Program-made: the position numbers and the translations under genes | Origin: Sarcocystis neurona | Taxonomy: Eukaryota; Apicomplexa; Conoidasida; Eucoccidiorida; Sarcocystidae | NCBI GenBank assembly: GCA_000727475.1 | Contig: KL647306.1 | Span: 337,748 to 401,747, forward strand | Reading direction: 5' to 3' | DNA: 64,000 nucleotides | Shown here: in pieces, positions 59,601-64,000 of the stretch | Layout of the letters: each line of letters begins with the position of its first letter | How positions within the stretch are numbered: the first letter of the stretch is position 1 | Notes under the pieces: model-generated | Database searches by the model: none | What the model was told of the DNA's origin: nothing | Seen by the model: only the letters and a program-made list of their open reading frames with translations

Positions 59601-60540
59601 GGGGCCAGGGTGCATACAACTAGTCTGCAACAGGAAATGTTGCACAGATACATTCGTACTATATATGTGTAGATATATGTCGTGCCTTCAAGGAAACGTT
59701 GCTGTAGGAACTCTTTCAGATGTAAATACATACGTAAGTATGTATGTATCTCACACGTACATAGATGGATGTGTGTGCAAGTATATATTTGTATGCCTAC
59801 GGAGACGTGTGCGTGTACGTGTACTACGTGTGTGTGTGTGTGTAGAATTTCACACGTACATACAAATATGTATGCGTACGGATGGATCTGAGAGACCAGG
59901 GGAGGAAGCCCAGGTCACTTACAGGAAGAGACGGAGGATTATCTTTCTCTCTCACAACGTCAAGTCTGCATCTGTATGTACGTGACGCGGTGGGGAACAT
60001 CTGGACGGTCTTGACTGAATATTAGTAGAGACACACGCACGCTGTGTCCATCTACGTGTCCATGTGTATTTACGATGTGAGTGTATAAGCCTTTACCTGC
60101 GTGTATGAAGATGCCCTTGCGTTCGAATATCTTTGCATACGCGTTGTATATGTACTGCGTGGGTATACACGCGTATATAGATATGCGGCATACTCTTCGT
60201 CAGTTTACGTATATATGATATACGTGTGTAAATTGTACACTGAGGCTGTACAGATTTCCGCGGAAGTGTGTTGATATGTACGTATATATGCAAATTCATA
60301 TTCTACACTACGATGCACATAATGCGCATACATAAATATATGTGTATATGTCCTTCGTTATGTGTATGCATATTATATATATATACATACATACCTGGAG
60401 GGGTGGGGTATACATACATATGTGTGATCTACTTACAATCTGGTGCAGCCTGTGGTGCCCATTATGCGTATTACATAAGTATGTGTCCGTGTTTATGTGT
60501 GTATAGAAACCCAGCTTCGTTTATATTCGTGTGAGTGTGT
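59600..60540. repeat. TA/TG/ACGTATA simple-repeat segment
   Basis: Repeated tatgtgta, acgtacat and tatata words over about 900 bases. Frames on both strands are Tyr/Cys/Val/Ile-rich and reflect the repeat. No coding call. Confidence 0.75.
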
Positions 60541-60548
60541 AGCGGGTA

Positions 60549-61482
60549 TTGTGGAACCGCCGGCGACAAGTGATGTGTTCCATACTGTTGCTGCACGTGT
60601 GGCCGCCGGAGCTGCAAATTTCTGCCGCGCGCGAGAACCGCAGACGGAGGTTCAACAAAGTGCAGCAGGAAACAGCAATAGCAGCACGCTTGCGCAGTTA
60701 CCGAAGGCAAGCAGTAGGAGCAGGAGCGGCAGCAGATGGTGAGGGCAGCGCAGCGTTGACTAGGGAAGGGACGGGAAGCGAATCAGCATACGGAAGCAGG
60801 AGAAGACAGCAGGCATTAAGTGCCGCGGGAAGTGCTGTAGCAGCAGATGGGGGCGACTGACGCAAGCATCGCAGCAGAAGCCCATTATTGCTGCAGCAGC
60901 AGCAGCGCTGGCGGGACGCGACGACTTTTTACGCAGCAGCAGCATCAGCAGCAGGCGATCAGTGCTCAAGTAATAGTAAAGGCGCGGAGCAGCAAAAGGC
61001 GACGGTTGGGGGGACAGCGCGACACGAGGCTCCGGCAGCCACAGAAGACGGCTACCGTTGCGGTGGCAGCAGCAGCAGCAGAAGGCCATGGTTACACCTG
61101 CAGCAGGAGCAGGACGCTACAGCTGCAACGGCAGCCGTAGCAGAACACTACGGGCGTAGCAGCAGCAGCAGCAGCGGAACGCTAGTGTTGCCGGAGCAAG
61201 AGGATGCTACTGTTGCAACAGAGAAACGGTTTATGATTGCAGCAGGAGCAGTCCCCTAGCGAAAGCGGCAGCTGCAACTGCACTACGTTTGCAGCAGGAG
61301 CGGCAGCGGCGGGAGCAGCCGATGGTCACAAGTGCGCGTTTTCCCTGCCGAAATACGACAGAAGAGCACGAGGATCGACCAACAGAACAGCGCCGGTTTT
61401 TTCTGGTGCAGGTAATTGAGCAGGAGATGAAATCTGCGAAAGAACCGTTTTGGTTTCCTCACTATTGTAGAAACGTCATCTG
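60549..61482 (+). CDS. Possible coding exons of an unidentified Ala/Gln/Ser-rich protein
   Basis: Three plus-strand frames follow each other in different registers. 60549-60860 runs from Arg/Gln-rich into Ala/Gly-rich sequence. 60888-61259 includes VLPEQEDATVATEKRFMIAA. The last, from about 61262 to the TGA at 61480, contains a Gln/Arg/Glu helix (LRLQQERQRREQ) followed by non-repeat sequence ending FWFPHYCRNVI. The last piece is the best coding candidate, since its C-terminal half owes nothing to CAG repeat. Junctions between the pieces are not resolved, and the family is unknown. CAG repeat keeps all registers open, so the first two pieces may be non-coding. Confidence 0.3.
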
Positions 61483-61499
61483 AGAAAGTGGGACGTACC

Positions 61500-63270
61500 G
61501 CGTAGGGCACGCACTTTTGTGCAAAGGTACTCACACGTAGGTAACGCGTGGCAAGTGGGAGTACAGGTGCATAGGTATATGTGTAGCCGCGTGCGGTAAT
61601 TGTGTGTGCTTACGTGTGTATTACGTATATTTGCCTATTCATGTAATAATATATATCACGTATTCATGTGTACTGTATGTGTGTAATCTACAGATCTGTG
61701 GAGATTTATATGCTGTATAAACCTTGCACCTACGTGTGAGCTACATGCAGACGTGTATCACAGTTACACGTGAGTACCTATGTACGTAGAATGTATCTAT
61801 CTATCAGTGGAGACACTTGTATGTGTATATGTGCGTGTACAGCACGTACTTCGTGGAGAGGGACAGTGTCTACGTGGAAGATGTAACAGGCGGGGAAAGA
61901 GTAGTGTTAGTATGCGTAGATAACTACGGTCCCGTACAAACGGGTGGTAGTGAACTGATGAAGTGCAATATCGAAGACAGTGAAGGACCAAGTAGACAGA
62001 AATCTTACCTCTTTTCCGTGATGGTGTTGGCTACCCATTGAAACGAGGGATATTCACGGAGGCTCTCTGGAAGTGTATGGTGGATCGTAGTCAGAGTGGG
62101 TGAGGGTAGATTCTCAGAATCTGCAGAAAAGTAGAGTTCGTGCTCTGTGGCAAGGAGAGCAGTGATTGTAGATGTAATCACCTTGATTCAGCCGTAAAAT
62201 GACAGTAGGTGGCCACAGGGGTTCAAAGGCCTGTGTAGAAGACTTCGAAATAGTCGAAAACGTGCGAACGTCCAAACACGTATAGATAATTGTATATACA
62301 CACATTCATATACATATTAACTTGCGTAGGTGTGTACACATGTATGTCCGTACGCGATGGCTTGACAGAGAATGAATGAATCCTGTCTGGAGGATTACGC
62401 ATGTATACGTAGTGTGTGAACTGACGTCGTATTGCAGTACGATGGCATATACGCCAGTGTGTGAGACCGGAGGACGCAGCGGGTGGCAATAGCAAGGGCC
62501 CCCGAAAGGTTCACTAGAGCGTAGTGGAAGGTCCAAACATACAAGTATTGCCATACAGCCATATGCAGAGGTGTTTGGTGATATTCTAGGTGTAGCGTGT
62601 TAGATGGAGAAACCCGATGGCACAGAGATATCATTGAGACCCCGGCATTGACATGCGTAGTACTGGCCAAAAAAAAAGACCTATTATTCGCTTTGAGGGC
62701 TACCGCGGTACTATAGGCGTCCTTAAACTTACATATGTGGGGATCAACGGTTTTTTGGTAGCTGAAACCGTTCAGTGGAACTTGTTGGTTCACAAACAGT
62801 ATAAAGGGGCCTCTGTTCGAGGCATATCCGTAGAATCTAAGGATTTGAAGGGAAACGCACTAACGTACGACAGCGGAGGGGACACTGTAGAACGAGGATG
62901 GAATGTCCACGTATATGTCTATACAGCTGTTTATTTTATTTAGTGTAGGCGACTCCTACCGTACATCACGCGTGCATACACAGCTCTCATTGTTAGAAGT
63001 ATTCCAAATGTTTTAAACTGGTTTGGAGGGACAGCTGGGGATGTCTTGGTGCAGCTCACTTGCTGACAGGTGGACCATACAGTGCGCGTAAGACAGGAAT
63101 GCGTAACTCGCAGGGCTGTGTGTCGTTGTAGGTAACCCTAGTTACGCGCCGATGATCGACCTCCGGGTGCGTACGATGTGGAAAATGTGAAATATCTGTT
63201 TGCGTAGTTTTCTTCTGGCTTCCCTCTTTGTTCTCGCTGGCGCGTATCGCCTCCTTGTGCCGCATTCGTC
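61500..63270. other. Simple repeats with two orphan plus-strand frames
   Basis: 61500-61830 and 62270-62350 are TA/TG/GTGTA-rich. The frame at 61817-62041 (74 codons) becomes protein-like after its repeat-derived start, with VYVEDVTGGERVVLVCVDNY. The frame at 62653-62943 (96 codons) starts MRSTGQKKRPIIRFEGYRGT and has a beta-rich mixed composition, but a 132-codon minus-strand frame overlaps it (62395-62793). Neither is recognised, and I do not call them as genes. Confidence 0.35.
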
Positions 63271-63832
63271 GTGATATCTCTGTTCCGCGTTCCGTCTCTA
63301 CGTGAACCCGCCTCGGTTGTTCGTCGTCGTCTCCTGCAAAGAGTCGTTTTTACTCGTATTTCTCTTTTCCTCCCTCACAGATTCCTTTCGTATTCTCCTC
63401 CTCTCCTTTCTCTTTCACCAGCGATTTCTGTTCCTTGCTTCAGCTGCTCCCAGCTGTACCTTACTGTGGCAGCTCCTTTTCCTCCTGGCTCTGCGTCGTT
63501 GCTGTGTCTTGTGTCTACTGCAGACGAGCTCGCGTCCGGCAAAGATGTGTCGCTGCGCTGCGCCGGCAGGGGTTGAGATGTGGTGTTTCGATGGCCCCGG
63601 GGATGGTGATGATGGTGTATGCGGTGATGATGGTGAAGATGATCGTAGTGATAAAGCCCTGGTGGAAATTGCGATGGTGGAGGTGGCTGCGCGGAGAGTG
63701 CGATGGCGGCGGCGGTCTGAGCTGTGCGGCAGACTCGGATATTCAGAACAGGCCGTAGCAGTTCATAAACACGGCAGTACACGTACGAGAAGAGAGAGGT
63801 TTTTTCAGAAGCGCTTCTGTGTCGGCATGTAA
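63271..63832 (+). CDS. Possible unidentified protein with hydrophobic start and acidic Gly/Asp stretch
   Basis: Frame 63302-63832 (176 codons) begins with a long Phe/Leu/Ser-rich hydrophobic region that could serve as a signal or membrane segment. It then has a Gly/Asp stretch (GPGDGDDGVCGDDGEDDRSD, from a GATGGTGAT-like repeat at about 63590-63650) and a basic C-terminus. A second register (63271-63576) is also open and also hydrophobic, because the DNA here is pyrimidine-rich on this strand. No family is recognised; confidence is low. Confidence 0.2.
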
Positions 63833-64000
63833 TTATTTACATTGGTGCCCACATACAGCTGTAAAGCGTATCTGTGTACTTACATGTAACAGTGCATTAC
63901 CACGGTAAACTGTACGAACAAGCATATATATATATATATACATACATGTGTATACATATACACAATTAAGTATGTAGATCACTGTGTAGGTATACCCACG
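63833..64000. repeat. TA/GTATAC simple repeat at the right edge
   Basis: Includes a TA microsatellite at about 63925-63942 and CATACATG-type sequence up to the end of the window. Nothing coding is seen. Confidence 0.85.

Noticed and set aside
1..64000. CRISPR arrays, insertion sequences, operons or bacterial promoters
   Set aside because: Introns and gene content are eukaryotic; none of the repeats has the spacer or terminal-repeat structure of such elements, and no transposase-like or reverse-transcriptase-like frame was seen.

Overview
The window reads as nuclear DNA of an apicomplexan coccidian, most likely an Eimeria species. Three things point there. Every recognisable gene is eukaryotic and split by short GT-AG introns. 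Several kilobases consist of CAG/CTG trinucleotide runs that turn into poly-Gln, poly-Ala, poly-Ser or poly-Leu, and these runs interrupt an otherwise conserved protein. Long intergenic and intronic stretches are made of TATA/ACGTATA/TGTG-type simple repeats. Alternating repeat-rich and repeat-poor segments with homopolymeric amino-acid repeats inside conserved proteins is a known hallmark of Eimeria genomes; the species cannot be decided from this window.

Three genes are identified by protein comparison from memory, all on the + strand, and their exons were joined by hand with every reading phase checked. (1) 11195-16312: a mitochondrial solute carrier of the ATP-Mg/phosphate (SCaMC/SLC25A24-like) type, two exons, about 920 residues because long low-complexity inserts sit in the loops between its six membrane helices. 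(2) 31499-33639: small-subunit ribosomal protein eS7, three exons, 196 residues. (3) 36736-43632: the axonemal dynein assembly factor DNAAF11 (LRRC6, tilB), eleven exons, 434 residues, with a scaffold gap in its last intron. Two more gene-like regions have no recognised family: a 1.6 kb Ala/Ser/Gln-rich open exon (52927-54562) and a probable multi-exon gene at 43.85-47.45 kb.

Layout: 0-7.4 kb CTG-rich start, then TA/TG simple repeats and nothing firm; 7.4-11.2 kb a dense CAG tract; 11.2-16.3 kb the carrier gene; 16.3-31.5 kb mixed sequence with scattered short frames but no assignable gene; 31.5-43.6 kb the repeat-poor block with eS7 and DNAAF11; 43.6-47.5 kb the unresolved gene; 47.5-52.9 kb mostly empty; 52.9-61.5 kb a second CAG/CTG-rich block with the hypothetical gene; 61.5-64 kb simple repeats with two short orphan frames.

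The genes do not form a pathway. eS7 is translation housekeeping, the carrier exchanges adenine nucleotides across the mitochondrial inner membrane, and DNAAF11 serves the flagella of the male gamete, the only flagellated stage in this group. In the CAG blocks, long open frames on both strands are expected from composition alone, because CAG/CTG repeats contain no stop codon in any frame, and they should not be read as genes.
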